A stretch of DNA of 64,000 nucleotides, from contig JAHDPL010000022.1 in assembly GCA_018434355.1 (NCBI GenBank), forward strand, positions 1-64,000. The letters are read 5' to 3'. Origin of the DNA: Sporomusaceae bacterium (GTDB taxonomy: Bacteria; Bacillota; Negativicutes; UBA1444). The notes beneath the pieces are model-generated. The model had not been told where the DNA came from, did not search any database, and worked only from the letters and a program-made list of their open reading frames with translations. Position 1 is the stretch's first letter. Each line of letters begins with the position of its first letter. The translations under genes were made by a program, and so were the position numbers. Of this stretch, positions 47,424 to 57,065 are shown piece by piece.

Positions 47424-49793
47424 ATGGATTCGGCAGCCTTACGCACGCTTGAATACGCCAAAGTGATCGATAGATTGGTGAATTTTGTCGCCACGCAGCG
47501 CGGTCGCGAGCTGGCGGAAACGTTACAACCGTCATCTGATTATCAAACAGTGGAAAGTAATCTGGCATTAACCGAAGATGCTGTCCGAGTATTGCGGCAT
47601 GCGCCGTCGATTCCTTTCGGCGGCATTAGTGACCTGCGCCAGATATTGGGGCGGGCCCGGATAGGCGGCGGATTGTCCGGCGAAGAATTGTTGGCTGTGG
47701 GGTCAACCCTGCGGGCTGTGCGATTGTTGAAAGGTTTTTTTGTCGAATATGCCGAATTCATCGGCGGACTGGAACCCTGGGTGCAGGGGTTGACCGTGCT
47801 GCGCAACAGCGAATTTGCCATTGAACGATCGATTGATGACAATGGTACGGTCAAGGATGACGCCAGCGAAAAATTGGGTCAGTTGCGACGGGAAATCAGG
47901 GTCATACAGGGACGGATCAAAGATAAACTGGACTCGATATTGCGTTCGTCGCAATATAAAAGTTATTTTCAAGATGCTCTTTATACGATGCGCGGCGACC
48001 GCTATGTGATTCCGATCAAACAGGAATATCGTCACCAATTTCCCGGCATCCTGCATGATCAGTCGGCCAGTGGCGCAACCGTATTTATCGAGCCGATGGC
48101 GCTGGTCAACCTGAACAACGATCTTAAAGGCGTCATTTCGGCCGAGCAGGTGGAAGTGGAGAAAATCCTGCTTGCATTGTCATTGCAAGTGGCGACGGCG
48201 GCTGATCCGATCGAGGCCAACTGTGATATCCTGGCGCAGCTTGACTTTGTTTTTGCCAAGGCCCGTCTGGCTTTTGAAATGCATGCTGTTAGACCTGAGG
48301 TCAATGTGGAAGGCCGGGTGGATCTGCGGCAGGCCCGCCATCCATTGATTTCGCCGGCTTCGGTAGTGCCGGTTGATATTCGGATAGGCAACGAATTCAA
48401 TACCTTGTTGATTACCGGTCCCAACACCGGCGGCAAGACTGTGGCGTTGAAAACACTCGGACTGCTTAGCCTGATGATGCAGTCGGGTCTGTTTGTGCCG
48501 GCTGCCGCAGATTCTACGCTAGCCGTGTTTGAAGACATCTTCGCCGATATTGGCGATGAGCAGAGCATCGAACAATCACTCAGCACGTTTTCCGGTCACA
48601 TGACGAATCTGGTCCGAATCTTGTCGCAAGTGACGCCGAGTTGTTTGGTGTTGATCGATGAAATCGGCGCCGGAACCGACCCGGAAGAGGGAACCGCGTT
48701 GGCGATGGCGATTTTGGAGCATTTGCGGGAACAGGGTATTCGCACGATCGCCACGACTCATTACGGCGAATTGAAGGCGTTTGCCTATACCCAGGAAGGC
48801 GTCGAAAACGCTTCGGTGGAGTTTGATATTGAAACGCTGAGACCGACATATCGGCTGTTGATCGGAGTTGCCGGCAGCAGTAACGCATTTGCCATATCGC
48901 AGCGACTCGGCCTGCCGAAAGAATTGGTGGAAAAAGCCCGAATCATGGCCGGCGGCGAGCACCAAAAGTTTGAAAACGTTTTGTCTGTGATGGAAGAGCA
49001 TAAACGGGCCAGTGAAAAAGAGCGTCAGGAAGCAGCGGCCTTGCGCCAGGAATCGGTTCGGCTAAGGCAAATAATCGAACGCGAGAAACAATCCTGGGAA
49101 ATCAAGAAAAAAGACGCCATGATCAAGGCGCGCGCCGAAGCCGATGAATTGATGCGCCAGACCCGACTGGAAGCCGAAGCGGTGATTCGGGACCTGAAGC
49201 AGCATTATTCAACAAGCGGCGCCTCGGCGCTGCAGGAAAGTGTGGATAGCGCCCGCCGCAAAATTCGTGAAAAAATTAGTGAACTAAATCCGTTGGAAGC
49301 TAACGAAACACCTGTCGTATTTGAAACTGATGCCGCCGCCAAAGTGATTAAAGGTTCGGTTGTGCTGGTCGCGAATCTCGGCCAACAAGGGACTGTTCTT
49401 TCCGTGGAAGGCGATTCGGTTTTGGTTCAACTGGGCGCGCTGAAAATGACCGTTGCCCGCAGCCAGTGCCGCGTGCTTAAACGGTCCGAACAAAAATCGC
49501 TTGAACCGGCGCGAAAAGCTCGTCAGTTGTCGACGGAAAAAATGCAACCGGTAGCGCGTGAAATTGATATTCGTGGCATGAATAACGAAGAAGCGTCTTA
49601 TGTGTTGGAAAAATACCTTGATGATGCCGTTTTGGCAGGTCTCGATTCGGTTTCCATCATTCACGGCAAGGGAACCGGTGCGCTTCGCAAAGGAGTGCAG
49701 ACTTTTTTGGCGGCTCATCCAAGAGTGAAAGGAATCAGTATCGCCGAGATAAACCAAGGTGGAACCGGTGTGTCGGTGGTAAAACTTGCCTGA
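47424..49793 (+). CDS. mutS2: Endonuclease MutS2
   Basis: A 789-residue MutS-like ATPase without the mismatch-recognition domain. Core helices (about 1-300), ATPase with Walker A GPNTGGKTVALKTL, signature EQSLSTFSGHM and Walker B LVLIDEIGAGTDPEEGTAL; then a coiled coil (about 520-610), a KOW-like strand region, and a C-terminal Smr nuclease domain (EIDIRGMNNEEA, IIHGKGTGALRKGV). MutS2 suppresses recombination, and in Firmicutes rescues collided ribosomes. Start ATG 47424 follows GGAGGAG; an earlier in-frame ATG at 47346 would overlap the U32 gene by 59 bases. Confidence 0.96.
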   Translation: MDSAALRTLEYAKVIDRLVNFVATQRGRELAETLQPSSDYQTVESNLALTEDAVRVLRHAPSIPFGGISDLRQILGRARIGGGLSGEELLAVGSTLRAVRLLKGFFVEYAEFIGGLEPWVQGLTVLRNSEFAIERSIDDNGTVKDDASEKLGQLRREIRVIQGRIKDKLDSILRSSQYKSYFQDALYTMRGDRYVIPIKQEYRHQFPGILHDQSASGATVFIEPMALVNLNNDLKGVISAEQVEVEKILLALSLQVATAADPIEANCDILAQLDFVFAKARLAFEMHAVRPEVNVEGRVDLRQARHPLISPASVVPVDIRIGNEFNTLLITGPNTGGKTVALKTLGLLSLMMQSGLFVPAAADSTLAVFEDIFADIGDEQSIEQSLSTFSGHMTNLVRILSQVTPSCLVLIDEIGAGTDPEEGTALAMAILEHLREQGIRTIATTHYGELKAFAYTQEGVENASVEFDIETLRPTYRLLIGVAGSSNAFAISQRLGLPKELVEKARIMAGGEHQKFENVLSVMEEHKRASEKERQEAAALRQESVRLRQIIEREKQSWEIKKKDAMIKARAEADELMRQTRLEAEAVIRDLKQHYSTSGASALQESVDSARRKIREKISELNPLEANETPVVFETDAAAKVIKGSVVLVANLGQQGTVLSVEGDSVLVQLGALKMTVARSQCRVLKRSEQKSLEPARKARQLSTEKMQPVAREIDIRGMNNEEASYVLEKYLDDAVLAGLDSVSIIHGKGTGALRKGVQTFLAAHPRVKGISIAEINQGGTGVSVVKLA

Positions 49794-49820
49794 CAAAACA
49801 TCAACAGGGAGGCGAATCGG

Positions 49821-50354
49821 ATGATTACCAAAAGCGGAGAAATGGAAGCAAGAGCGGTGGACCAAGTGGTCGAACTGATGGCTCTGGCCGCCCGGACTGC
49901 GCCTAAAGCCAAGGGGGTCGACAATTTGGTCGTTGTGGCGGCGCGTGCCAAAGTGAAAGATCAACTTTCGGCCGAGATGCGGCGAATTGTTCAGGAAGAC
50001 AACGGGTTGCCCAACTTTGAGCGGGATGCCGGCAATGTTGACAAGGCAGCCGTGGTCCTGTTGCTCGGGCAGCGTGTCAAGCCATTGGGTCCGCGTCCTT
50101 GCGGTTTTTGCGGCTATAAGGATTGCGAAGAAAATCTGAAGAACAGTGGACTTTGTGCAATCAGTATCGGTGATCTCGGCATTGCGCTCGGCTCTGCGGT
50201 CAGTGTCGCCGCGCAGCATCATGTCGATAACCGGATCATGTTTACGTTGGGGCGGGCGGCGATCAACCTCAACTTGTTCGACGATAAGGAAGTCAAGGTT
50301 GCCTATGGGATTCCTATTTCGGTTTCAGGCAAAAATCCTTTTTTCGACAGATAG
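49821..50354 (+). CDS. DUF2148 ferredoxin-like domain protein
   Basis: A 177-residue protein of COG4739. The cysteine block RPCGFCGYKDCEENLKNSGL followed by C suggests an iron-sulfur cluster. The C-terminal segment (LGIALGSAVSVAAQHHVDNRIM followed by TLGRAAINLN) is characteristic of the family. Its function is not known; it is typical of anaerobes. It follows mutS2 by 27 bp with GGGAGG and is the last gene of this transcription unit. Confidence 0.88.
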   Translation: MITKSGEMEARAVDQVVELMALAARTAPKAKGVDNLVVVAARAKVKDQLSAEMRRIVQEDNGLPNFERDAGNVDKAAVVLLLGQRVKPLGPRPCGFCGYKDCEENLKNSGLCAISIGDLGIALGSAVSVAAQHHVDNRIMFTLGRAAINLNLFDDKEVKVAYGIPISVSGKNPFFDR

Positions 50355-50368
50355 GCCACGCTACCATG

Positions 50369-50420
50369 AACATTAAAAAACCCGACCGGAGCTATCGCTT
50401 CGGCCGGGTTTTTTAATGTT
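50369..50420. terminator. Bidirectional terminator overlapping the nagZ stop
   Basis: AACATTAAAAAACCCG and CGGGTTTTTTAATGTT, plus CCGGAGC/GCTTCGG inside, form a very long stem with T tracts on both strands. It ends the DUF2148 gene on the plus strand and contains the nagZ stop codon's first two bases on the minus strand. Confidence 0.92.
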
Positions 50421-51651
50421 AGTTTCTAGGTTCGGCATCATACTCCATCTTGTCCCGCAACAATTTTTCCAGCCAAATTCTGTGACTCGGTGAATCGATA
50501 GACTCATACAGAGAGGTAGACTGGTCTTGAACGAAGTGATGGCGAGCCAGCATACGCCGTTTAAGCGACAGAATGCGCCGCAGCGAATCATCAAGTCGCG
50601 ATTGCGAAATTTCGCCAGTTTGCACTGCAACAAGCATTGCGTTATAAGCAGCGAAAAAATCGGCAGGCATTAGGATAATATCAACCCCAGCCTTGAAAGC
50701 CATCACCGCCGCCTGGCCACTGCCGAATCCGTCGCTGACGGCCCGCATGTTCATCGCATCAGTGATGATGATTCCTTCATAACCAAGCTGTTCGCGCAAC
50801 AGTCCGCTAACTATATGTCGGGAGAGAGTTGCCGGCAAATCGGGCGTTGGGTCTAACGCGGGCAAGTGTAGATGTCCAATCATGACCATGTCTACATTTG
50901 TCTTCACCGCTGCTTGAAAGGGCAGCAACTCGACGCGCTCCAGTCGGTCACGCGAATGGTCAATGACCGGCAGCGTCAGGTGCGAATCTGTCCGAGTGTC
51001 ACCATGGCCGGGGAAGTGCTTGGCAGTGGCGGCGATTCCTGCGGATTGCAGTCCATCGATAAAGGCGACTCCCTGTATTGCAACCGCAACCGCATCCGAG
51101 CTAAACGCCCTGTCGCCGATGACTGGGTTTTCATTGCGGGTTGCCACATCCATCACCGGAGCAAAATTCAAATTGAAACCTAGACCGTACAGTTCTTGAC
51201 CGAGCAACCAACCGACTCTGGCTACGGATTCCGGACGCAATGCAGCAAGCTGTCGTGCTGCCGGTAATCGGCTGATGAAGGAAAGCCGGGCGACGCGGCC
51301 GCCTTCCTGATCAACCGCAATAAATGGCGGCAGGCCAGGCGAACGTGAACGCAATTGTTGCGTCAGAATCAATGTCTCGGCTTTGGTGGGTACATGGCGC
51401 GAAAACAAGAGATAGCCGCCGACTGGAACAAGAAGGGCGTCAGCAGATACATCCGCATCGACAATGAACAATTGACCGATTTTTTCTGCCAGGCTCAAAT
51501 TATTCAACTGCGTTGTCACAACGTCCGATATTTGAAGTTTTGATTCACCAATAACCGGTTTCGGCGCTGTGATAGTTGCGCTGGCCGTTGCAGGGTCACT
51601 GGCAAGGAAGCAAACCAAGGCAAACAGAATTGGTAGTAACTGTTTTTGCAT
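50419..51651 (-). CDS. nagZ: Exported beta-N-acetylglucosaminidase NagZ (glycoside hydrolase family 3)
   Basis: A 410-residue family 3 hydrolase. It begins with a signal peptide (basic QKQ then ILFALVCFLASDPATASA), so the enzyme works outside the cytoplasm. Motifs: PFIAVDQEGGRVARL, the general acid/base loop KHFPGHGDTRTDSH and the nucleophile in IITDAMNMRAV. It removes non-reducing GlcNAc from peptidoglycan fragments. The exported form is as in Bacillus, and it would supply sugars to the MurP-MupG-MurQ-NagA operon at 20.6-26.2 kb. It is downstream of PBP1A on the same strand, with a hairpin between. Confidence 0.93.
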   Translation of the reverse strand: MQKQLLPILFALVCFLASDPATASATITAPKPVIGESKLQISDVVTTQLNNLSLAEKIGQLFIVDADVSADALLVPVGGYLLFSRHVPTKAETLILTQQLRSRSPGLPPFIAVDQEGGRVARLSFISRLPAARQLAALRPESVARVGWLLGQELYGLGFNLNFAPVMDVATRNENPVIGDRAFSSDAVAVAIQGVAFIDGLQSAGIAATAKHFPGHGDTRTDSHLTLPVIDHSRDRLERVELLPFQAAVKTNVDMVMIGHLHLPALDPTPDLPATLSRHIVSGLLREQLGYEGIIITDAMNMRAVSDGFGSGQAAVMAFKAGVDIILMPADFFAAYNAMLVAVQTGEISQSRLDDSLRRILSLKRRMLARHHFVQDQSTSLYESIDSPSHRIWLEKLLRDKMEYDAEPRN

Positions 51652-51680
51652 GAAGCACCCCGTTGTTCAGAGATAGAAAG

Positions 51681-51704
51681 ATGCGGCGCACCAAGGCGCC
51701 GCAT
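51681..51704 (-). terminator. Hairpin between PBP1A and nagZ
   Basis: ATGCGGCGC and GCGCCGCAT are exact complements around six bases. On the minus strand the following CTTTCTATCT is moderately T-rich. It probably ends or attenuates the PBP1A transcript before nagZ. Confidence 0.65.
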
Positions 51705-51712
51705 GAGATTGC

Positions 51713-53929
51713 TCAGTTTGTTGGATTGGCCGGAGGTTTCGCCGGTGGTTTGGCTGGCGGTGCTGTAGAGCCCGGCTTACCGCCTGGCGGGGGAGTCGTT
51801 GGTTTGGTACTGGGCGTTGTAGTTTTCCCGGACTGCCCGGGAATCGGTGTATCGGTCTTGTTTGCCGGCGGGGCGTTGGGGTCGGTCGGCGGTGGAGCAG
51901 TGGAGGGTTGTTTTGGTTGTGTCCCCTCAATGAAATAATCAGTAACAGAGTCCTTATTGTTTGGATCGGTGATCAAGCCACCGTCTTTGGTGGAAACCGT
52001 GGCAGAAATGATGCCGCGCGGACGCGGGAAATCCTTGATAGGCATTTTAGCGGTTGCCTGTTGCATATAAAGCCGCCAGATGGTTGCGGGAATTTCACCG
52101 CCGGTTTGGCCATCCAGCGTGCCGTCGCTGTCAAATCCGATCCATACGGAAGTGGAGATATCCGGTGTATAACCGACAAACCAGGCGTCTTTATGCTCGT
52201 CAGTGGTTCCGGTTTTGCCTGCGGCAGGACGGCCGATATTGGCGCCGGTTCCGGTACCATACTGAATAACACCTTTTAACATATCCGTCAATAAAAAGGC
52301 GACCCGTTCATTGACGACCATTTTTTCCTTGGGCACATGTTGCTCCAACACTTTTCCATTGCGGTCAACTACTTTAAGAATCGTTACCGGTTCAACCCGC
52401 ACGCCTTGGTTGGCCAGAACGCCAAACGCGCTGGCGATATCGAGCGGGGTGACGCCGCGGGTAAGACCGCCCAGCGACATAGCCAGGGTGATGTCATTAT
52501 GCGAACCGCTGGTGACAAGAGTGGTGATGCCCATGTTTTGCGCATTGCGGACGACTCTTTCCGGCGTGACTTCCTGCGCAAGTTTGACTGCAGGAATGTT
52601 GCGCGACAAGGCCAGCGCGGTCCGCAGCGTGATCGGACCCTTGAAAGTGCGGTCATAGTTCATTGGCGCATAGTTTCCGACACGAAATGGTTTGTCGTCA
52701 ATAATTGAGGCTGGTGATTTTCCGGCATCAAGCGCCGTTAGATAAACGAAAGGCTTGAAGGCGGATCCCGGTTGCCGCTCAGCCAGCACAGCACGGTTGA
52801 ACTTATCGGTGCCGCGCCCGCCGACCATCGCCTTGACATAGCCATTGTGCGTATCAATCGAAACCAGGGCGCCTTGTGGCTGTTGCAGACCGTTTTTGTC
52901 AACCGACATGACAGGAAGTTCTCGCATGGCTTTTTCGGCAGCTTTTTGCAAATCAAGGTCAATGCTGGTATAAATTTTCAGGCCCTCTTTATAGACCGTG
53001 TCAGCACCGTACTTGTCAATCAACTGCGAGGTGATATATTCAATGAAATAGGAAGCGGATACACCGATGTCTTTATCTTTTGCTTTTGGATCAGGTTTTG
53101 CCTTCGGGTCGGGCTTAGGAGCGTCTACAGCGACTTTAAGCGGCGCCGATTTATTTTTATCGGCGGTTGCCTGGTCCAAATAACCGTACTTGACCATCTG
53201 ATCCAGCACGGTAGCCTGGCGTTCCTTTGCCGCCTTCATACTGTTGAACGGCGAGTAGTAATTGGGGCTTTTCGGCAGGCCGGCCAACATCGCCGATTCG
53301 GCAAGGCTAAGTTGTTCGACGTTCTTGCCGAAATAGGTCTGGGCGGCGGCTTGCACTCCATAAGCGCCGGCGCCGAAGTATATCTGATTCAGGTAGAGTT
53401 CCAGGATTTCATTCTTGGTATATTGTTTTTCAATTTGAAATGCGATGATTACTTCCTGCACTTTGCGTTTCCAGGTGCGCTCCTGTGTCAGAAAAGCATT
53501 CTTTGCCAACTGTTGTGTGATTGTGCTGCCGCCTTCCGATACGCCGCCGGCAGAAATGTTGATCCAGACTGCGCGTAGGATTGCACGTGGATCAACCCCT
53601 GAATGTTGGTAAAAACGATTGTCTTCCAGCGCAACAAAAGCATTCTGCAAATCTTTCGGCACCTTGGTCAAAGGAACCGGCAGTCTGTTTTCAACTGCGT
53701 GCAAAACAGTGATCAATTTTCCGTTGACATCAAATACCTGGGCAGAGGCAGCAGGCCTGATATCACCACGCAGGTTGGGGGCTGACTGGATGGTCGCCGA
53801 CAGAAAACCGAGTCCGACGCCGATTCCGATAACAAGAAACGCCATAATCCCGATAATAACGATGGCAGTGATGGAACCCCGGGAATTATTCAAAATCGCT
53901 TTGCAGGCAGTTGTTGAATTCGGTTTCAT
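51713..53929 (-). CDS. Class A penicillin-binding protein (PBP1A family)
   Basis: A 738-residue bifunctional peptidoglycan synthase. One N-terminal membrane anchor (about 18-43), a glycosyltransferase GT51 domain (about 70-245: EDNRFYQHSGVDPRAILRA, GGSTITQQLAKN), and a transpeptidase domain (about 330-625) with SxxK in GSAFKPF, SxN in SRN and KTG in GKTGTTDE. A charged insert of PKPDPKAKPDPK type lies between the two domains near residue 275. The C-terminal tail from about 675 is rich in Pro, Thr and Lys, as in Firmicute PBP1. It has its own promoter, divergent from yebC. Confidence 0.95.
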   Translation of the reverse strand: MKPNSTTACKAILNNSRGSITAIVIIGIMAFLVIGIGVGLGFLSATIQSAPNLRGDIRPAASAQVFDVNGKLITVLHAVENRLPVPLTKVPKDLQNAFVALEDNRFYQHSGVDPRAILRAVWINISAGGVSEGGSTITQQLAKNAFLTQERTWKRKVQEVIIAFQIEKQYTKNEILELYLNQIYFGAGAYGVQAAAQTYFGKNVEQLSLAESAMLAGLPKSPNYYSPFNSMKAAKERQATVLDQMVKYGYLDQATADKNKSAPLKVAVDAPKPDPKAKPDPKAKDKDIGVSASYFIEYITSQLIDKYGADTVYKEGLKIYTSIDLDLQKAAEKAMRELPVMSVDKNGLQQPQGALVSIDTHNGYVKAMVGGRGTDKFNRAVLAERQPGSAFKPFVYLTALDAGKSPASIIDDKPFRVGNYAPMNYDRTFKGPITLRTALALSRNIPAVKLAQEVTPERVVRNAQNMGITTLVTSGSHNDITLAMSLGGLTRGVTPLDIASAFGVLANQGVRVEPVTILKVVDRNGKVLEQHVPKEKMVVNERVAFLLTDMLKGVIQYGTGTGANIGRPAAGKTGTTDEHKDAWFVGYTPDISTSVWIGFDSDGTLDGQTGGEIPATIWRLYMQQATAKMPIKDFPRPRGIISATVSTKDGGLITDPNNKDSVTDYFIEGTQPKQPSTAPPPTDPNAPPANKTDTPIPGQSGKTTTPSTKPTTPPPGGKPGSTAPPAKPPAKPPANPTN

Positions 53930-53957
53930 AATATTCCCCCTGTCTTTACACCAAAAT

Positions 53958-53987
53958 ATTATATCATAAAAATGGCGACTGAGTTAA
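53958..53987 (-). promoter_or_regulatory. Promoter for PBP1A
   Basis: On the minus strand TTAACT (53982-53987) and TATAAT (53958-53963) are 18 bp apart, 28 bp before the start codon region. The ribosome site GGGGGA is adjacent to the ATG. Confidence 0.65.
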
Positions 53988-54008
53988 TCGCTCATAGCCT
54001 GCCGGCTT

Positions 54009-54038
54009 TTGCATATAAATAGTCTTTTATGGTATACT
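54009..54038 (+). promoter_or_regulatory. Promoter for yebC
   Basis: TTGCAT (54009-54014) and TATACT (54033-54038), 18 bp apart, with the extended -10 form TGGTATACT. The leader to the yebC start is about 95 bases and contains no clear structure. Confidence 0.65.
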
Positions 54039-54136
54039 CTCGTTGAAGTCGAAGAAAACCGGCATGGATGTTTCTGCGATTTTTCGCTGTTTAACGCAAA
54101 GCAATCTGCAAATATTGACAAAGGAGCTGCATAGTC

Positions 54137-54880
54137 ATGTCAGGGCATTCAAAATGGGCCAATATCAAACATCGAAAAGGGAAGGCGGATGCCGCCAGGG
54201 GAGCCGCTACAACAAAAATCAGTCGGGAGATTACCACGGCGGTCCGCATCGGCGGCGCTGATCCAACCGGAAATATGCGATTGAAGCTGGCATTGCAAAA
54301 AGCCAGGGAAAATAATATTCCAAAGGACAACATCCAACGCGCCATTCAAAAAGGGCAGGGAACACTGGAAGGCCAAAGCTACGAAGAGATCACCTATGAA
54401 GGATATGGTATCGCCGGTGTGGCGCTATTGGTACAGACAATGACGGATAATCGAAACCGGACGGCGGCCGAGATGCGTCATTTGTTTTCCAAGTATGGCG
54501 GCAATCTCGGCGAGTCAGGCTGTGTTTCCTGGATGTTCAATAAAAAAGGACTCATATTAATTGATAAGGCAAATGGCGTCAGCGAGGATGATTTGATGGC
54601 GATTGTTCTGGAATCGGGCGGCGACGACCTTGTAAGCGAAGACGACCAATTTGAAATCACTTGTGCACCGGAAAGCTTTGAAGGTTTGCTAAATGCGCTC
54701 GAAACGGCCGGCGTAAAATGGGAATCCGCCGACATAAGCATGGTGCCTGATACAACAATTTCACTGTCCGGAGAAGAAGCGACCCGCCTGATGAAACTAG
54801 TCGATGCCCTGGAAGAGCAGGATGATGTACAAGCAGTCTTTGGCAATTTTGAGCTGCCTGATGAAGAGGAAGATGAATAA
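54137..54880 (+). CDS. yebC: YebC/PmpR-family regulatory protein
   Basis: A 247-residue protein of standard length. It starts MSGHSKWANIKHRKGKADAA, the family signature, with GADPTGNMRLKLALQKAREN and the acidic end DEEEDE. Known members act as DNA-binding regulators or, more recently, as ribosome-associated factors that help translate proline stretches. AGGAG precedes the ATG. It is the first gene of the ruv region, as in many bacteria. Confidence 0.96.
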   Translation: MSGHSKWANIKHRKGKADAARGAATTKISREITTAVRIGGADPTGNMRLKLALQKARENNIPKDNIQRAIQKGQGTLEGQSYEEITYEGYGIAGVALLVQTMTDNRNRTAAEMRHLFSKYGGNLGESGCVSWMFNKKGLILIDKANGVSEDDLMAIVLESGGDDLVSEDDQFEITCAPESFEGLLNALETAGVKWESADISMVPDTTISLSGEEATRLMKLVDALEEQDDVQAVFGNFELPDEEEDE

Positions 54881-54920
54881 AAACAGACAGTGACTATAAT
54901 GAATATTTGGAGGCAACAAT

Positions 54921-55412
54921 TTGCTGGCGATGGGGATCGATCCCGGCAATGCCATCTGCGGCTACGGGTTTGTTGAGTTAAACGGCAATTCTTTGCATGG
55001 CGCCGGTTTTGGCGTAATTAGGACAACGCCGGATATGCGGCGAGAAGAGCGACTGCTGGTTCTATACGAGAAAATTCACGGCCTGATCCGCGAGCGTCAA
55101 CCGGATGTGGTTGGCGTCGAAAAATTGTTTTTTAGCCGCAATGTAACGACAGCAATGACTGTCAGTGAAGCGCGCGGCGTGATATTGCTGGCGGTAGAAA
55201 TGAACCGGACGCCGCTGATCGAGCTCACGCCGCTTCAAGTGAAGCAGGCTGTGGTTGGCTATGGTCAGGCCACCAAAGAGCAAGTGACTTATATGACGCA
55301 AAGGTTGCTTTGTCTGGAAAAAAAACCAACTCCAGATGATGCAGCCGACGCATTGGCGATTGCGATTTGCAGCGCGCATTGCCGGTCCGTGGAAAAAATC
55401 TGGCGAGGTTGA
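54921..55412 (+). CDS. ruvC: Holliday junction resolvase RuvC
   Basis: A 163-residue RNase H-fold nuclease. The four catalytic acids are in place: GIDPGNAICGYG, GVEKLFFSRN, and the pair in DDAADALAIAI. It resolves Holliday junctions processed by RuvAB. The start is TTG, with GGAGG 9 bases upstream. It ends seven bases before ruvA. Confidence 0.97.
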   Translation: MLAMGIDPGNAICGYGFVELNGNSLHGAGFGVIRTTPDMRREERLLVLYEKIHGLIRERQPDVVGVEKLFFSRNVTTAMTVSEARGVILLAVEMNRTPLIELTPLQVKQAVVGYGQATKEQVTYMTQRLLCLEKKPTPDDAADALAIAICSAHCRSVEKIWRG

Positions 55413-55419
55413 TGCAGTT

Positions 55420-56022
55420 ATGATTGGCTACCTTCGCGGCACAGTCGAGCAATTGCTGAGCGAAACCTGTTATCTGGATGTGCGTGGCGTCGGTTATCGC
55501 GTATACATACCGGCATCGACGCGGGACAAATTGCAATCCGGTATCGAAACTAAATTATTCACCTATTTAAATGTAAGGGAAGATGCGTTGCATCTATTCG
55601 GCTTCATAACAATGGAAGAGCATGATATGTTTTTGCTGTTGCTGACGGTTACCGGCGTTGGCCCCAAAATGGCGCTGGCAATGTTGTCGGGTATGAAACC
55701 GGAAGGGATCCGGGCCGCGATCAGCCGCAACGACCTTGCTTCGTTGACCCGCATTTCCGGCGTTGGCAAGAAGACAGCAGAACGGATTACGCTGGAATTG
55801 CGCGACAAAATCGGTCAAATCGGATTAACAGCCGAATTGCCGACAGGTAAGGAGTCGGGCCAAAGCGGCGTAGGCGGGGCATTTGATGAAGCGTTGGCTG
55901 CATTGATGGCGTTAGGCTATCAGCAGGCTGAAATACTGCCACTTTTGCGTAGCCACATGGCGGATAAATCAACGGCGGAAGCCCTGATTCGTGCAGTACT
56001 GCGCGAAATGGCCAGGAGGTAG
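55420..56022 (+). CDS. ruvA: Holliday junction DNA helicase subunit RuvA
   Basis: A 200-residue junction-binding protein. OB-fold domain ([13 protein letters not shown]), two helix-hairpin-helix motifs ([16 protein letters not shown] and [15 protein letters not shown]) and a small C-terminal domain that binds RuvB ([15 protein letters not shown]). Start ATG 55420 gives the conserved N-terminus; an earlier in-frame start inside ruvC is not conserved. Two bases separate it from ruvB. Confidence 0.97.
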   Translation: MIGYLRGTVEQLLSETCYLDVRGVGYRVYIPASTRDKLQSGIETKLFTYLNVREDALHLFGFITMEEHDMFLLLLTVTGVGPKMALAMLSGMKPEGIRAAISRNDLASLTRISGVGKKTAERITLELRDKIGQIGLTAELPTGKESGQSGVGGAFDEALAALMALGYQQAEILPLLRSHMADKSTAEALIRAVLREMARR

Positions 56023-56024
56023 TC

Positions 56025-57059
56025 ATGGACGAAGAACGGGTTGTGGCCGGGCCGGAACAGGATAGCGATACGTGGCAGCTCAGCTTGCGTCCGCGCCGTT
56101 TGGTCGAATATATCGGACAAGACCAAGTCAAACAAAATCTGTCGGTTTTTATTCAGGCAGCACTGACGCGTCGTGAAGCACTGGATCATGTGTTGCTGCA
56201 TGGTCCGCCCGGATTGGGAAAAACTACGCTGGCCGGTATCATTGCCAATGAACTGGGCGTAAATTTGCGAATCACTTCGGGTCCGGCCATTGAACGAGCC
56301 GGAGATTTGGCTGCGCTACTGACGAATTTGGGCGAAAAAGACGTCTTGTTTATTGACGAAATCCACCGTCTGAACCGCAGCGTGGAAGAAGTGCTTTACC
56401 CGGCAATGGAAGATTACGCGCTGGACATCATCATTGGCAAAGGACCGAGCGCCCGCTCGATCCGCCTCGATTTGCCCAAGTTTACGCTGGTGGGAGCAAC
56501 CACACGGGCCGGAGCACTGGCGTCTCCTCTGCGCGATAGGTTCGGTGTAATGTGTCGACTGGAGTTTTATGGTCCAACTGCGTTGCTACAGATTGTTACC
56601 CGAGCGGCAGAAGTGCTGAATGTTGCCGTGGAAAAAGGTGGCGCCGAAGAAATCGCTCGCAGGGCCAGGGGAACACCCAGAGTTGCCAATCGGTTGTTAA
56701 AGCGGGTACGTGATTTTGCCATGGTCGATGATAAGGCAGTGATCACGCGCGAAGTTGCAGACCGGGCTTTGAGTCTGCTGGAAGTGGACTCCTGCGGATT
56801 GGACAGGACCGATCGCCGCATTTTAACTACAATCATTGAAAAATTCAACGGAGGTCCGGTCGGGGTAGATACGATTGCGGCCGCAGTCAGTGAAGAAACA
56901 GAAACGATTGAGGATGTATATGAACCATTTTTGTTGCAAATGGGTTTTCTCAACCGGACCCCGCGCGGCAGAGCGGTAACCGGCGCTGCCTATCGCCATC
57001 TGGGGCTAGCCTGCCGTGAACCGTTACCGGAGCGCCAAGATCCATTGTGGAAGGACTAG
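56025..57059 (+). CDS. ruvB: Holliday junction branch migration helicase RuvB
   Basis: A 344-residue AAA+ motor. It has [19 protein letters not shown], Walker [12 protein letters not shown], Walker [17 protein letters not shown], sensor 1 LVGATTRAG and the arginine finger region SPLRDRFG. The C-terminal winged helix contains [15 protein letters not shown]. It drives branch migration with RuvA. The gene follows ruvA with AGGAGG. Confidence 0.98.
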   Translation: MDEERVVAGPEQDSDTWQLSLRPRRLVEYIGQDQVKQNLSVFIQAALTRREALDHVLLHGPPGLGKTTLAGIIANELGVNLRITSGPAIERAGDLAALLTNLGEKDVLFIDEIHRLNRSVEEVLYPAMEDYALDIIIGKGPSARSIRLDLPKFTLVGATTRAGALASPLRDRFGVMCRLEFYGPTALLQIVTRAAEVLNVAVEKGGAEEIARRARGTPRVANRLLKRVRDFAMVDDKAVITREVADRALSLLEVDSCGLDRTDRRILTTIIEKFNGGPVGVDTIAAAVSEETETIEDVYEPFLLQMGFLNRTPRGRAVTGAAYRHLGLACREPLPERQDPLWKD

Positions 57060-57065
57060 TAAACA

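Noticed and set aside
49284-50222. A 312-residue minus-strand open frame over mutS2 and the DUF2148 gene
   Set aside because: It is the mirror of two well-conserved genes, lacks a ribosome site, and has a composition (many His, Phe, Arg) typical of antisense frames.
52772-53578. A 268-residue plus-strand open frame inside the PBP1A gene
   Set aside because: It is antisense to conserved transglycosylase and transpeptidase motifs and shows no recognisable domain.
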